Numbered from the stretch's first letter, positions 45,727 to 59,910 are shown. The stretch: 64,000 nt of DNA from Magicicada septendecula (GCA_034769895.1 CM068375.1:258385268-258449267); one strand, 5' to 3'. Numbers and translations: made by a program. Notes: generated by a model not told the origin, from the letters alone.

Positions 45727-46304
45727 AGAAAACATTGGACTACGGCCAAATATCCCGGGAAGGAATTTTAACAAAAACTACTTCTTTGTTGCCGATAACG
45801 TTGTACACATATATATAAAAAATATGCATAAAATTAATGGCTTGTATAAGTTAATGATTGATCTCCATTAAGTAGTGCTCAAGTTTCCAAAGTTTTAATA
45901 TTATTATCTCCGTAATCAAAACATTTAGTGTGTATGAGGGTACACCGTGGAAAAAGTATTCAACATTCCCTATGGAGCGTTGCTCAGAGTAAAGCTGCGA
46001 ATCTACAGTGTACGTTTCACAGAACAAACTCGTGGAAAGGAAGGATCGCTCCGAAGTCTCTCATGGACGCTGAGCATCTTGCAGAGGGTTCACTCCCTAA
46101 AGACAAAAAGTCTGTCTATGAACCATTCCTCTGTAAACACGTGCAGTTACACTGGTGAGCTATCCACAGGAAACAAATCGCTGTCTACGCTGGACACTTT
46201 TTCGGCTTGCACACGTTGTGTTGATGTGGATTTCGGCACTTTCCACTTAAAAAGCGTGCAAACATAAGAAAATAAAAATGAGTGAGGCCAGAAATAACGC
46301 GAAT

Positions 46305-46330
46305 TGTGTGTGTGTGTGTGTGTGTGTGTT
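46305..46330. repeat. (GT)n microsatellite
   Basis: Within the 1.36-kb unit. The same site is short in unit 1 (about 44955) and appears as (CA)n at 55072-55102 in the inverted arm. Confidence 0.9.
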
Positions 46331-47036
46331 CCCTGCCTTTTTATTGCAGTAATCATAATAATAAAATGGAAACGTAAACATTACATAATTGAGATATGCT
46401 TGCTTGTTACAAACGATATATTTTCACTCATACATGATTTGCACTAAAATGAAAAAATTATAATTTTATTGCCTGGCAACAAAATTATTTTATTTTTAAC
46501 AATTACCATTGTTTGAAAAAGTTTAAATGCATTTTCAAGTACTTTACTGTTGTTAAAACGTAAAAGGTTGCAGGTAAACTACCCCTTCCCCTTAACCGAT
46601 CTTCAACAAAATCGAAAGGCCCTGATAACTCTACAATTCAGGGGCGTATGCAAAAACTTATTTGATTCTGTTTGAATTTACGGCTGTTATCGTTTGCCAT
46701 AGAAAATTACCCTTGATAAAAAAACGTTGCAGGTAAACTATCCCTTCCCCCTAACCGATCTTCACCAAAAACAATAGGTCTTGAGTACTCTACAAATCAG
46801 GGCTGTATGCAAAAAAATATTTGATTCTGTTTGAATTTGCGGTTGTTATCGTTTGCCAAAAAAAAATATCGGGATGGAGAACCATACATGACTTCCATAT
46901 TCTGAGACTTATATTTAAAATCATAATTTTTGAAATGAAATATTACCATAGAAACTACTTCTTTCTACTTACTGCTTCAGTCTTAACCACAGTACTGTGG
47001 TCACTAACGTATACCACCTCACGTTATCGCACTCGA

Positions 47037-47086
47037 CTTTCACTGATGATGGAAGTTGATGGCATTGCCGAAACGTCTGGTTTTGT
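47037..47086 (+). ncRNA. Hammerhead motif in satellite unit 3 (family E)
   Basis: CUGAUGA at 47043, stem II GGAAGU/AUUGCC, GAAACGUC intact; weak stem I. Confidence 0.65.
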
Positions 47087-47636
47087 AGAAAACATTGGAC
47101 TACGGCCAAATATCCCGGGAAGGAATTTTAACAAAAACTACTTCTTTGTTGCCAATAACATTGTACACATATATATAAAAAATATGCATAAAATTAATGG
47201 CTTGTATAAGTTAATGATTGATCTCCATTAAGTAGTGCTCAAGTTTCCAAAGTTTTAATATTATGATGTCCGTAATTAAAACATCAGAGCAGGTTTAGTG
47301 TGTATGAGGGTACACCGTGGACAAAAATTTTCAACATTTCCTATTGAGCGTTGCTTTGAGTAAAACTGCGAATCTACAGTGTACGTTTCACAGAACAAAC
47401 ACGCGGAAAAGAAGGAGCGCTCCGAAGTCACTCATGGACCCTCAGCATCTTGCAGAGGGTTCATTCCCTAAAGACGAAAAGTATGTCTACGAATTCTTCC
47501 TCTGTAAACACGTCCAGTTACACTGCCCAGCGATCCACAGGAAGCAAATCGCTATCCACGCTGGACATGCTTGCCTGCCACGAACGATATATTTTCTAAT
47601 CAGAATGATCACAGTTGCACACCACTATATAAAAAT

Positions 47637-47684
47637 ATCCCGATTAGCGCTTTCAAGCCTCACAGCCCATCGTCAGATCGGAAT
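47637..47684 (-). ncRNA. Hammerhead ribozyme motif (family F), intact
   Basis: Minus strand: 8-bp stem I AUUCCGAU/AUCGGGAU (one U.G), CUGACGA, stem II GGGC/GCUU with a UGUGAG loop, GAA, palindrome AGCGCU as stem III, A at the cleavage position. All invariant residues are present. Confidence 0.88.
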
Positions 47685-47838
47685 AGGCAGAAATTATTTT
47701 AAAACAAACCCTTCACCCCTCTCCCCCACCCTGCTCACACACAACAAGCTATAATATAAATGACCCTTCCCCACCCCCTAAACCCTGTCCCACACCATCT
47801 GTACAGTTACATATTTTTATAGCAAATTCCTTGTGTTT

Positions 47839-47966
<128 letters not shown>

Positions 47967-48223
47967 ATCCTTTTAAACTTACCCTACTTCCTCTCCACAC
48001 ATGTGGGTCAATCACACACCCTTATTTTAAACAATCCAATTTTATTTTAAACGACCCACGACACACACTGAAACACAAGGAATTTGCTATAAAAATATGT
48101 AACTGTACAGATGGTGTGGGACAGGGTTTAGGGGGTGGGGAAGGGTCATTTATATTATAGCTTGTTGTGTGTGAGCAGGGTGGGGAGAGGGGTGAAGGGT
48201 TTGTTTTAAAATAATTTCTGCCT

Positions 48224-48271
48224 ATTCCGATCTGACGATGGGCTGTGAGGCTTGAAAGCGCTAATCGGGAT
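48224..48271 (+). ncRNA. Hammerhead ribozyme motif (family F), intact
   Basis: Mirror of 47637-47684 with identical stems, core and AGCGCU palindrome. Confidence 0.88.
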
Positions 48272-48970
48272 ATTTTTATATAGTGGTGTGCAACTGTGAT
48301 CATTCTGATTGTGATTTCAACCACTAAAACAAATTTCTTCATTAAAGATATATTTTCTCTCATACATGATTTACATTAAAATGAAAAAATTATAATTTTA
48401 TTGCCTGGCAACAAAATTATTTTATTGTTAACAATTACCATTGTTTGAAAAAGTTTAAATGAATTTTCAAGTACTTTACTGTTGTTAAAACGTAAAATGT
48501 TGCAGGTAAACTACCCCTTCCCCTTAACCGATCTTCACCAAAATTAAAAGGCCTTGAGTTCTCGACAATTCAGGGACGTATGCAAAACATTATTTGATTC
48601 TGTTTGAATTTGCGGCTGTTATCGTTTGCCATAGAAAATTACCCTTGATAAAAGACGTTGCTGGTAAACTACCCCTTACCCTTAACCGATCTTCACCAAA
48701 AACAAAAGGTTCTGAGTACTCTACAAATCAGGGCTGTATGCAAAAAATTATTTAATTCTGTTTGAATTTACGGCTGTTATCGTTTGCCAAAAAAAAAATA
48801 TCGGTATGGAGAACCATACATGACTTCCATGTTCTAAGATTTATATTTAAAATCATATTCGAAATGAAATATTTCCATAGAAACTACGTCTTTCTACTTA
48901 TTGCTTCAGCATTAACCACAGTACTGTGCTCACTAACGTATACCATCACCACCTCACGTTTTCGCACTCG

Positions 48971-49020
48971 ATTTTCACCGATGATGGCAGTCGATTCCAC
49001 TGCCGAAAAGTCTGGTTTTG
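48971..49020 (+). ncRNA. Hammerhead motif in satellite unit 4 (family E), core-mutated
   Basis: Stem II is a perfect 6-bp helix GGCAGU/ACUGCC, with both sides changed relative to units 1-3 yet still paired. The core reads CCGAUGA and GAAAAGUC, so it is probably inactive. Confidence 0.6.
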
Positions 49021-52000
49021 CAGAAAACATTGGACTACGGCTAAAGAGCCCGGGAAGCAATTTTAACAAAAAACTACTTCTTCGTTGCCGATAACGTAGT
49101 ACACATATAAAAAATTCTCCCCTCCACCTTCAACTATAATTTTTAATAATAGAAAATTACCCCCACCCCGTTCACCTAACGTCTTCATTTATAGATATTT
49201 CATCTACGTTTCTACAGTGGATTACTATGAGCTTCTTATCAGGATACTTTATTTATAACAATTAAGTACTTTACTCTTGTTAAATCATAAAATGTTTCAG
49301 GTAAACTACCCCTTTGTCTTAACCGATCTTCTCCAAAATCAACAGACCTTCCGTCCTCTAAAATTCAGGGAAGCATGCAAAAAAACATTTGATTCTGTTT
49401 GAATGTGCGGCAGTTATCGTTCATCATGGAAACATTTCTCTTGTTACAACATAAAATGTTGCAGGTAAACTACCCCTTTCCCTTAACTGATCTTCACCAA
49501 AATCAATAGACCTTGAGCTCTCTGCAACTCAGGGGGTGCAAAAAATTATTTGATTCTCATTGAATTTTCGGCAGTTATCGTTCGTCATAAAAAATTACCC
49601 TTTTTAAAACATAAAACGTTGCTGATAAACTACCCCTTTCCTTAACCGATCTTCAACAAAATCAACAGACCTTGAGTTCTCTTTAGTTCAAAAAGGTATG
49701 CAAAAACCTAGTTGATTCTGTTTGAATTTACGGCAGTTATCGTTCGTCATATAAAAAATTACCCTTGTTAAAACATAAAATGTTGCTGGTAAACTACCCC
49801 TTTCCCTTAACCGATCTTCACCAACACCAATACGTATTGAGAACTCTACAATATAGGGCTGTATGCAAAACATCATTTGATTCTGTTTGAATTTGCGGCT
49901 GTTATCGTTTACTATAGAAAAATATCGGTATGGAGAACCATACATGACTTCCATATTCTAAGATTTATATTTAAATCTTAATATCGCCTGCCAAGCGCGA
50001 TATATTTTCTCTTATACATGATTTACATTAAAATGAAAAAATTTTAATTTTATTGCCTGGCAACAAAATTATTTTATTTTTAACAATTACCATTGTTTGA
50101 AAAAGTTTAAATAAATTTTTAAGTACTTTACTCTTGTTAAAACGTAAAAGGTTGCAGGTAAACTACCCCTTCCCCTTAACCGATCTTCACCAAAATCGAA
50201 AGTCTTTGAGACCTCTACAATTCAGGGACGTATGCAAAAAATTATTTGATTCTGTTTGAATTTGCGGCAGTTATCGTTTGCCATAGAAAATACGCTTGAT
50301 AAAAAAACGTTGCAGGTAAACTACCCCTTCCCCTTAACCGATCTTCACCAAAAACAACAGGTCTTGAGTACTCTACAAATAAGGGCTGTATGCAAAACAT
50401 TATTTGATTCTGTTTGAATTTGCGGCTGTTATCGTTTGCCATAGAAAATACCCTTGTTAAAAAAATGTTGCAGGTAAACTACCCCTTTCCCTCAACCGAT
50501 CTTCACCAAAAACAAAAGGTCTTGACAACTCTACAATTTAGGGCTGTATGCAAATAATCGTTTGATTCTGTTTGAATTTGCGGCTGTTATCGTTTGCCAT
50601 AGGAAATACCCTTGTTAAGACATAAAACGTTACAGGTAAACTACCCCTTTCCATTAACCGATCTTCACCAAAAACAATAGGTCTTGAGAACTCTAAAATT
50701 TAGGGCTGTATGCAAATAATCGTTTGATTCTGTTTGAATTTGCGGCTGTTATCGTTTGCCATAGGAAATACCCTTGTTAAGACAAAACGTTACAGGTAAA
50801 CTACCCCTTTCCCTTAACCGATCTTCACCAAAAACAATACGTCTTGAGAACTCAACAATTCAGGGCTGTATACGAAACATTATTTAATTCTGTTTGAATT
50901 TGCGTCAGTTATCGTTTGCCAAAAAAAAATTTCCCTTGATAAAAAAAAAAAGTTGCAGGTAAACTACCCCTTTCCCTCAACCGATCTTCACCAACAACAA
51001 TAGGTCGCGAGTACTCTACAAATCATGGCTGTATGCAAAAAATTATTTGATTCTGTTTGAATTTGCGGCAGTTATCATTTGCCATAGAAAATACGCTTGA
51101 TAAAAAAACATTGCAGGTAAACTACCCCTTCCCCTTAACCGATCTTCACCAAAAACTAAAGGTCTTGAGTACTCTACAAATCAGGGCTGTATGCAAAACA
51201 TTATTTGATTCTGTTTGAATTTGCGACTGTTATCGTTTGCCATAGAAAATACCCTTGTTAAAAAAACGTTGTAGGTAAACTACCCCTTTCCCTCAACCGA
51301 TCTTCACCAAAAACAATAGGTCTTGAGAACTCTACAATTTAGGGCTGTATGCAAATAATCTTTTGATTCTGTTTGAATTTTCGGCTGTTATCGTTTGCCA
51401 AAGAAAGAAAAAATTCCCTTGACAAAAAAAAACCGTTGCAGGTAAACTACCCCTTGCCCTCAACCGCTCTTCACCAAAAACAATAGGTCACGAGTACTCT
51501 ACAAATCAGGGCTGTATGCAAAAAATTATTTGATTCTGTTTGAATTTGCGGCTGTTATCGTTTGCCATAGAAAATACCCTTGTTAAAAAAACGTTGTCGG
51601 TAAACTACCCCTTTCCCTTAACCGATCTTCACCAAAAACAATAGGTCTTGAGAACTCTACAAGTCAGAGCTGTATGCGAAACATTATTTGATTCTGTTTG
51701 AATTTGCGGCTGTTATCGTTTGCCAAAAAAAAAAATTTCCCTTGATAAAAAAAACCGTTGCCGGTAAACTACCCCTTCCCCTCAACCGATCTTCACCAAA
51801 AACAATAGGTCGCGAGTACTCTACAAATCAGGGCTGTATGCAGAAAATTATTTGATTCTGTTTGAATTTGCGGCTGTTATCGTTTGCCATAGAAAATACC
51901 CTTGTTAAAAAAACGTTGTAGGTAAACTACCCCTTTCCCTTAACCGATCTTCACCAAAAACAAAAGGTCTTGAGAACTCTACAATTTAGGGCAGTATGCA

Positions 52001-55000
52001 AAACATTATTTGATTATGTTTGAATTTGCGGATGTTATCGTTTGCCATAGTAAATACCATTGTTAAAACATAAAACGGTACAGGTAAACTACCCCTTTCC
52101 CTTAACCGATCTTTACCAAAATCAACAGATCGTGAGAACTCTACAATTCAGGGCTGTATGCGAAACAGTATTTGATTCTGTTTGAATTTGCGGCTGTTAT
52201 CGTTTGCCAAACAAACAAAATTACCCTTGATAAAAAAAAACCGTTGCAGGTAAACTACCCCTTTCCCTCAACCGATCTTCACCAAAAACAATATGTCGCG
52301 AGTACTCTACAAATCAGGGCTGTATGCTAAAAATTATTTGATTCTGTTTGAATTTGCGGCTGTTATCGTTTGCCATAGAAAAAAAATCTACAGACACACA
52401 CACACACACACACACAGACAGACACACAGACAGACAGACACACACACAGACACTTTTCGGAAAACGACTTTTTTTCATGTTTTGAGTGTAGTAGAATCAG
52501 AATCTGCAATAATCTCGAACACGATTTTTTTTGCCATCACCATACTTCCATTCGTTAAGGAATATGGAAGTAAAAATTACCCTTGATAAAAAACCATTGC
52601 TGGTAAACTACCCCTTACCCTTAACCGATCTTCACCAAAAACGATAGATGTTAGGTACTCTACAATTCAGGCCTGTATGCAAACAATTATTTGATTCTGT
52701 TTGAATTTGCGGCTGTTATCGTTTGCCATAGAAAACACCCTTGATAAAACATAAAACGTTGCTGGTAAACTACCCTATTCCATTAACCGATCTTCACCAA
52801 AAACAATAGGTCTTGAGAACTCTACAATTTAGGGCTGTATGCAAATAATCTTTTGATTCTGTTTGAATTTGCGGCTGTTATCGTTTGCCAAAAAAAGAAA
52901 AAATTCCCTTGTTAAAAAAACGTTGTAGATAAACTACCCCTTTCCCTTAACCGATCTTCACCAAAAACAATAGGTCTTGAGTACTCTACAAATCAGGGCT
53001 GTACGCAGAAAATTATTTGATTCTGTTTGAATTTGCGGCTGTTATCGTTTGCCATATAAAATACGCTTGATAAAAAAACGTTGCTGGTAAACTACCCCTT
53101 CCCCTTAACCGATCTTCACCAAAAACAATAGGTCTTGAGTACTCTACAAGTTACGGCTGTATGCAAAAAATTATTTGATTCTGTTTGAACTTGCGGCTGT
53201 TATCGTTTGCCATAGAAAATACCCTTGTTAAAAAAACGTTGTAGGTAAACTACCCCTTCCCCTTAACCGATCTTCACCAAAAGCAACAGGTCTTGAGAAC
53301 TCTACAATTTAGGGCTGTATGCAAATAATCTTTTGATTCTGTTTGAATTTGCGGCTGTTATCGTTTGCCATAAGAAATACCCTTGTTAAAACATAAAATG
53401 TTACCGGTAAACTACCCCTTTGCCTTAACCGATCTTCACCAAAAACAACAGGTTTTGAGAACTCTATAATTCAGGGCTGTATGCGAAACATTATTTGACT
53501 CTGTTTGAATTTGCGGCTGTTATCGTTTGCCAAAAAAAAAAAATTTCCCTTGATAAAAAAAAACCGTTACAGGTAAACTACCCCTTTCCCTCAACCGATC
53601 TTCACCAAAAACAATAGGTCTTGAGAACTCTACAATTTAGGGCTGTATGCAAATAATCTTTTGATTCTGTTTGAATTTGCGGCTGTTATCGTTTGCCAAA
53701 TAAGAAAAAATTCCCTTGACAAAAAAAAACCGTTGCAGGTAAACTACCCCTTGCCCTCAACCGCTCTTCACCAAAAACAATAGGTCACGAGTACTCTACA
53801 AATCAGGGCTGTATGCAAAAAATTATTTGATTCTGTTTGAATTTGCGGCAGTTATCGTTTGCCATAGAAAACAATCTACAGACAGACAGACACACACACA
53901 CACAGACAGACACACACACACACACTTTTCGAAAAATGACTTTTTTTCATGTTTTGAGTGTAGTACAATCATATTCTGCAATAATCTCGAACACGATTTT
54001 TTTTGCCATCACCATACTTCCATTTCCTTAAGGAACATGGAAGTAAAATTACTTTTGATAAAAAAAAAACCGTTGCAGGTAAACTACCCCTTGCCCTCAA
54101 CCGATTTTCACAAAAAACAATAGGTCGTGAGTACTCTACAAATCAGGACTGTACGCAAAAAAGTATTTGATTCTGTTTGAATTTGCGGCAGTTATCGTTT
54201 GCCATCGAAAAAAAATCTACAGACACATAGGTAGACAGACAGACAGACACACAGACACTTTTCGAAAAACGACTTTTTTTCATGTTTTGAGTGTAGTACA
54301 ATCAGAATCTGCAATAATCTCGAACACGATTTTTTTTGCCATCACCATACTTCCATTTCCTTAAGGAACATGGAAGTAAAAAAAATCGTGTTCCATGGTC
54401 ATGCCGAAAAAAATCATGTTCGAGATAATGGCAGATTCTGATTGTACTACCATCAAAACATGAAAAAAAGTCATTTTTCAAAAAGTGTCTGTGTGTGTGT
54501 CTGTCTGTCTATCTATCTGTAGAATTTTTTCTATGGCAAATGATAACAGCAGCAAATTCAAACAGAATCAAATAATTTTTTGCATACAGCCCTGAATTGT
54601 AGAGGACTCAAGGGCTATTGATTTTGTTGAAGATCGGTTATGGGAAAGGGGTAGTTTACCTGCAACATTTTACGTTTTAACAAGAGTAAAGTGCTTAATT
54701 TGATAAATAAAGTATCCTGAAAAGAAGGTCATAATAATCCACTGTAGAAAGGTAGATGAAATATCTATAAATGAAAAGGGTAGTTGAAGGGGAGGAAGTA
54801 ATTTTGTTTATAAATTAAAATGGTTGTTGATATGGAGTAAGTAAATTTTTATAAGTTTTATATGTGTACTACGTTATTGACAACAAAGGAGTAGTTTCTA
54901 TGGAAAATTTCATTTAACTTTAACAAAATTCTATATTTTTTCATTTTAATTTAAATCATTATGAGTGAAAACATATTGTTCCTGGCAGGCAAGCATATCT

Positions 55001-55063
55001 CAATTATGTAATGTTTATGTTCCCAAAGTTTTATTATTGTCATTACTGCAATAAAAAGGCAGG

Positions 55064-55104
<41 letters not shown>

Positions 55105-56587
55105 TCGCGTTATTTCTGGCCTCACTCATTTTTATTTTCTTATGTTTGCACGCTTTTTAAGTGGAAAGTGCCGAAACCCACATCAACACAACGTGTGCAA
55201 GCCGAAAAACTGTCCAGCGTGGACAGCGATTTGTTTCCTGTGGATAGCTCACCAGTGTAACTGCACGTGTTTACAGAGGAATGGTTCATAGACAGACTTT
55301 TTGTCTTTAGGGAGTGAACCCTCTGCAAGATGCTCAGCGTCCATGAGAGACTTCGGAGCGATCCTTCCTTTCCACGAGTTTGTTCTGTGAAACGTACACT
55401 GTAGATTCGCAGCTTTACTCTGAGCAACGCTCCATAGGGAATGTTGAATTCTTTTTCCACGGTGTACCCTCATACACACTAAAACCTGCTCTGATGTTTT
55501 GATTACGGAGATAATAATATTAAAACTTTGGAAACTTGAGCACTACTTAATGGAGATCAAACATTAACTTTTACAAGCCATTACTTTTATGCATATTTTG
55601 AAGCAATAAATGTTTTAATAAATTAATACAATCTGTGTACTTATTTCTGTTATAATATAAAAATTAGAAACTAATATGTGCGTGTGTGTATGTATGAAAA
55701 ATATATAAATATTTTTCTCCTCTTGAAAATTGTTTGCCCCTCCTAGAAAATATTTTTACCTCCCTGATGACTAGTTATTTACTAGCCTTTGTGGAATATA
55801 GCGTTATGACATGGATCCGAATGATGACACAAACGTATTAAGGAAGAAATGTTTTGCTGAGAAATTTATAATCATACGGGTAAACAGAATCGTCATTCTG
55901 GAATTCAGAAGATGAATGGAAAGAAAGAAAGACTCGATTTTAAAAAATTTACAGGCATTGGACAAATGCAATGCACAGAGAAGGGCATTGAAAATGGTTC
56001 AATAAATCTAAAAAGTATATATATTTATGTTCATTCACCAATCAATGAATTCATTCTTCATTTACCAATGTACAGATTATAAGTTAAATGTAGTCGCATT
56101 CATAAGCGAAGTTTTATATGTGTACTACGTTATTGACAACAAAGAAGTAGTTTCTATGGAAACTCACCGGTTCCCATTTTCGATCACGCACCAGCGGTCG
56201 TTTTCAAATGTGCGACAAGTCCTTATAAACATTTTCAATGTTAAAAGAAAAATGACTAGTTTGTATTAACAGGAAAAACTTTGATAACACTATAGACATC
56301 ATTCACCCTCGGCTGATAACTCGCAGCGAGAGCCTAAGTTCATTACAGGAATCAGATCGCAGCTCCCTTTGGCCAGCTCTTCGTTCGACCTACAAACATT
56401 TTATTCAAAAGTACAGTCCTTCCTCACGAAGGTTGGGATAGTCTTCATCCACCTGACATGGGAGTACCATTTTAACTGACACGTCATTTCTTCAGAACTC
56501 AAGCATCCACTTAGTTAATATTTAAATGATTTTAAATATAAATTTTAGGACATGGAAGTCATGTATGGTTCTCCATACTGATTTTTT

Positions 56588-57454
56588 CAGATTGTCAACT
56601 GTTAAGGCATGGTGTTTTAACTCACTTAAAGTTTATTATTTTTTGATTTATGTCATGTCTATATGTCTCTGACACTGACATTAGATTCTGGATTGTAAAG
56701 AATATGTTATGCTCATATTAAATTAATTATTACTATCTGTATGGATTGACAGTGGAAAAGACTGATAAACATTTGCCATTGATATGAGTTGGCCATTAAA
56801 TCACCTCTTTTTTTTATAAAGATGTTCATGACTATAAGCGGTCTAAAACATTAGACACTAAAGGTCAATAATTCATTATTTTATAGCACAACAATCTACT
56901 ATAAACATATTATCATATGACCTGTGTAAGGAGTATATTGAGGATTAGATCACATTCTGATTCTACTAAAATTTGTATCTATACATTGGTTTACAACAAT
57001 GACTTACACGAATAAAAACAACAGATAACAGAATATTCTTATGCCTATAAGGCAGGCAACCTGTGTGATATAACAGGTAATTACACTATTCCAGAGCTAC
57101 TGTTTTTTCTACACCTTCCAGAGGCTGGTCAAGTATTTCCCATGCATCGAGAACATTGTTGTGGAATAATCTTGCTGCCTTGCTTAGTATAAATAGTGGT
57201 CAGTTTTGCTTAGAACCAGCAGTCAGTTGTGCAGTTTTGATTCAGTGTGCACTATCCATCAGTGTTATTTATTGTAAAGTGAGAATTGTGATGTATTATG
57301 TGTAGACAACTGTAATTGGTGACTTGTACTGTGTCACTTGTATTGTTGATGTGTCAGGTGATATTTGTTTTTTTTTACAACAAATGTGTGCTGGACAATT
57401 GTAAATTTGAAGAATAATTGTATACAAGTGTCTTTACTATTTCTTTTATGAATT
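56588..57454. other. Intergenic DNA with an LTR-like promoter
   Basis: TATAAATAG at 57188-57196 is followed about 35 nt later by AGTCAGTTGTGCAG, a TATA plus TCAGT arrangement like arthropod LTR promoters. No matching element body is seen downstream, and no ORF of note. Confidence 0.45.
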
Positions 57455-57479
57455 TGCTAACTGCTATAATTTTTTTATT

Positions 57480-57525
57480 GTTTGACTAAGCTTTTCGTCA
57501 TTACTGACATCTTCAGGTCTTAAAC
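57480..57525 (-). ncRNA. Hammerhead ribozyme motif (family G)
   Basis: Minus strand: stem I GUUU-AA-GAC/GUCAAAC (7 bp with an AA bulge), CUGAAGA, stem II GUCA/UGAC with a GUAA tetraloop, GAA, palindrome AAGCUU as stem III, A at the cleavage position. Core complete. Confidence 0.85.
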
Positions 57526-57554
57526 AACCTGCTAACTGCTATAATTTTTTTATT

Positions 57555-57600
57555 GTTTGACTAAGCTTTTCGTCATTACTGACATCTTCAGGTCTTAAAC
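57555..57600 (-). ncRNA. Hammerhead ribozyme motif (family G), second copy
   Basis: Identical to 57480-57525, exactly 75 bp away. A transcript across both would carry two ribozymes in tandem. Confidence 0.85.
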
Positions 57601-57879
57601 AACCCGAAGATTAAGACCAATTAGAAGAACCATCTTAGATGGCTGCTAATTTAAACAATACGAAGAATAAAACATGCGAATTGCAAGCAGATGATGGCTG
57701 CTAATTTAAACAATACGAAGAACAAGTGTCTTTGTTTATTGAAACTGATATTAAAGTTTTGAGTAACAAATTCTTTGGTGCTCAATCATTTTATCCCACT
57801 GTTTAAACACGATGATCCATGTGAGCATTGTAACAATATGAAACCAAAATACTTACGTATTTTCTTAATCCTCTTCATT

Positions 57880-58150
57880 CCTACTGGAACATGTTTCCAT
57901 CTAACTCTATTTTCAGTCTCTGCTTCGATCTGATGTCATGTCCTTACATTTTGCTTTACTTTTTCCAAGACACTGTTGCTCCATGTCTGCTTTGGTCTTC
58001 CTCTCCTCCTTTTTGCAACTGGATTCCAGTCAGTCGCTTGTCTTCTTATGTCTTCTTGAGGTTCTTGATATTATGACCAATCTATCTCCTTTTTCTTCTT
58101 CTTATTACTTCATGGACTGGTTTGTGATTTGTTCTCCTCCATAGTTCTTC
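57880..58150 (-). mobile_element. LINE 3' coding fragment (minus strand)
   Basis: Minus-strand translation reads KRRRGRPKQTWSNSVLEKVK and, after a frameshift, a DMTSDRSRD-like stretch: the C-terminal 'GRP...W...V..D......A.DR..W' end of a LINE ORF2. It lies head-to-head with the LINE that starts at 58310. Confidence 0.6.
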
Positions 58151-58314
58151 ACTTAAAATTCTTCCCATCCACCAGACTTCAAAAACTTGTTGTTAAATAT
58201 TTATTGATATAATGTGTTCGCTCTGGATTAAACCAAAGTTCTTCAATATCACTTTATTCTTTGTTTGTGCACCAACAGAAGATTTAGGCGATAACTGAAA
58301 AAGATTAATTTTAC

Positions 58315-58788
58315 ATGAAACTGGATGATGAGTATGGGAAGTCTCCAAAACATGATGTAAAAATTATATGCAGAGACATGAATGCCAAGATTGGAAGAGA
58401 AGAATGTTATTCAGAGGTTGTTGGTAAAGAAATTCTGCATTTAGAGAGCAATAGTAATGGCCTGCAAGCAATCGATTTTGCTACCAGTAAAAATATGATT
58501 GTAAAGAGTACTTGTCTCCAGAGAAAGGACATCAAGAAAAGCACATGGCAGTCCCCTGATGGAGTAACCTGCAACCAGATTGATCACATGCTTATAGACC
58601 AAAGACATGCATCTGACATTTGTGACATACACAGCTGTAGAGGAGCAGACTGGGACTCTGACCACTATGTTGTCAGAATCAAATACAGACAGAAGATAAG
58701 TGCAAGTAGGTTGATAAAGAAGATCCTTTCAAGAAGGCATAATGTCCAAGAGCTCAGCAGAATGAACAGAAACAAAGAGAATATTTAG
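58315..58788 (+). pseudogene. LINE endonuclease domain, C-terminal part
   Basis: 157 codons. Motifs: DVKIICRDMNAKIGRE (normally GDFNAKIG), FATSKNMIVKST, KKSTWQSPDG, NQIDHMLIDQRH (catalytic NQIDH.l) and RGADWDSDHYVV (catalytic SDH). Endonuclease/exonuclease/phosphatase family; nicks target DNA. The N-terminal half is missing. Confidence 0.88.
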
Positions 58789-58834
58789 AGAAAATATCTG
58801 AAGAATTTGAAGAAATTAAGTGGCAATAAGAGAT

Positions 58835-59910
58835 TGTAACGGTATAGATCTTTTACCATTATTTAAAATAATACCATAATAATACTCAAACTCACTGCTG
58901 CAAGAATATTACTTACCGTTATAATCCCGTTAAACTTAACTTTTAAACACCAAAAAAAGAAACTCCTGGGCCGCCACGATATTTTATGGTTCAATATCAA
59001 AACCTTTACACTCTTTCCCTTATAAAATCTTTAATAATCCTGCTATCTGACTTCCCCTTATTTCAGAAAATACTCCGGAACGTTAGACGAGGTTTTCAGC
59101 ACAGAATAGGAAATAGTAATTGCATAATAACTTACTCTAACCCTTATTCATGATAATTCAAATACTATTTTATTTACCATAAAAATTGACTTCTTTCTTT
59201 TTCTTCACTTTTTCTATAATTTTGTTAATAAGGTTACAATATCAAAATATGTAAATTCTATATATATTATACAAAACAGTACTCTCCTCAATGTTTTCTT
59301 TCTCCCCCTTTATTACATCACTCACTCTCTCGTTCTTTTTACACTTTGTTTTTAAATCCCGTTTATTGAGCTCATTACCACTTCTCTTTACCGACACACT
59401 TCTGGCCAGAAATAAATGAACTTGTAACTTTATCTCCTCCTGGTATTTAGAGGCACATGGTTTAAACTACGGTGCACGATATCGTTTTCGTCTTCTTCAC
59501 GGAACTATCCGCATTCACTTTCTGAACATTTTTTCCAGCAGTATTATAAACTGTTTGCTGTTATATGGTTTAAATTCACATTTTGGTAGACCTACTTAGA
59601 ACTTTTCGGTCTACCAAAAAATCGTCCGAGGCTACGGTTAGTTTTATGTCCACTCTGTTTGCCGACTGCTATTCAACTGCTGTTGGTCAACGACTGACTA
59701 CTGTGACCGCCTGATGAAAACTGGCTTGTGGCAATTACGTGTGTTTCTCACATGTCTAGACATGCCGGGCTGTCTAGACATAAACAGTCTGCAATAACAT
59801 TGTGTGTGTAGTTGGTTAAAACGGGGTGCCCCTAAGGTGAACACTGACTGCTTTGAATTAAATCTGATTTGAATTAAAATCTTTTTAGCACACAATTCCG
59901 TACCGTTACA
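58835..59910. mobile_element. Solo LTR, probably Ty3/gypsy type
   Basis: 1076 bp starting TGTAACGGTA and ending TACCGTTACA (perfect 10-bp terminal inverted repeats, TG...CA), with a 4-bp target duplication AGAT (58831-58834, 59911-59914). Removing it rejoins the LINE linker. The size, TG...CA ends and 4-bp duplication suit a gypsy-type LTR; no internal coding region remains. Confidence 0.8.

Larger units (their letters stand above)
57455..57604. repeat. 75-bp tandem duplication carrying hammerheads
   Basis: Two almost identical 75-bp units (57455-57529, 57530-57604), each starting TGCTAACTGCTATAATTTTT and containing one minus-strand hammerhead. A second duplicated segment, GGCTGCTAATTTAAACAATA, follows at about 57640 and 57696. 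Confidence 0.9.

Noticed and set aside
44197-47231. Recurring ~61-136-codon frames sharing DGIAETSGFVENIG
   Set aside because: They look conserved only because the satellite units are near-identical. The frame runs straight through the hammerhead motif, and unit 4 breaks it. Structured RNA explains the conservation better.
56450-56510. Minus-strand CUGAAGA followed by a UGAC/GUCA hairpin
   Set aside because: The GAAA box reads UAAA and no stem I could be paired, so it is not called.
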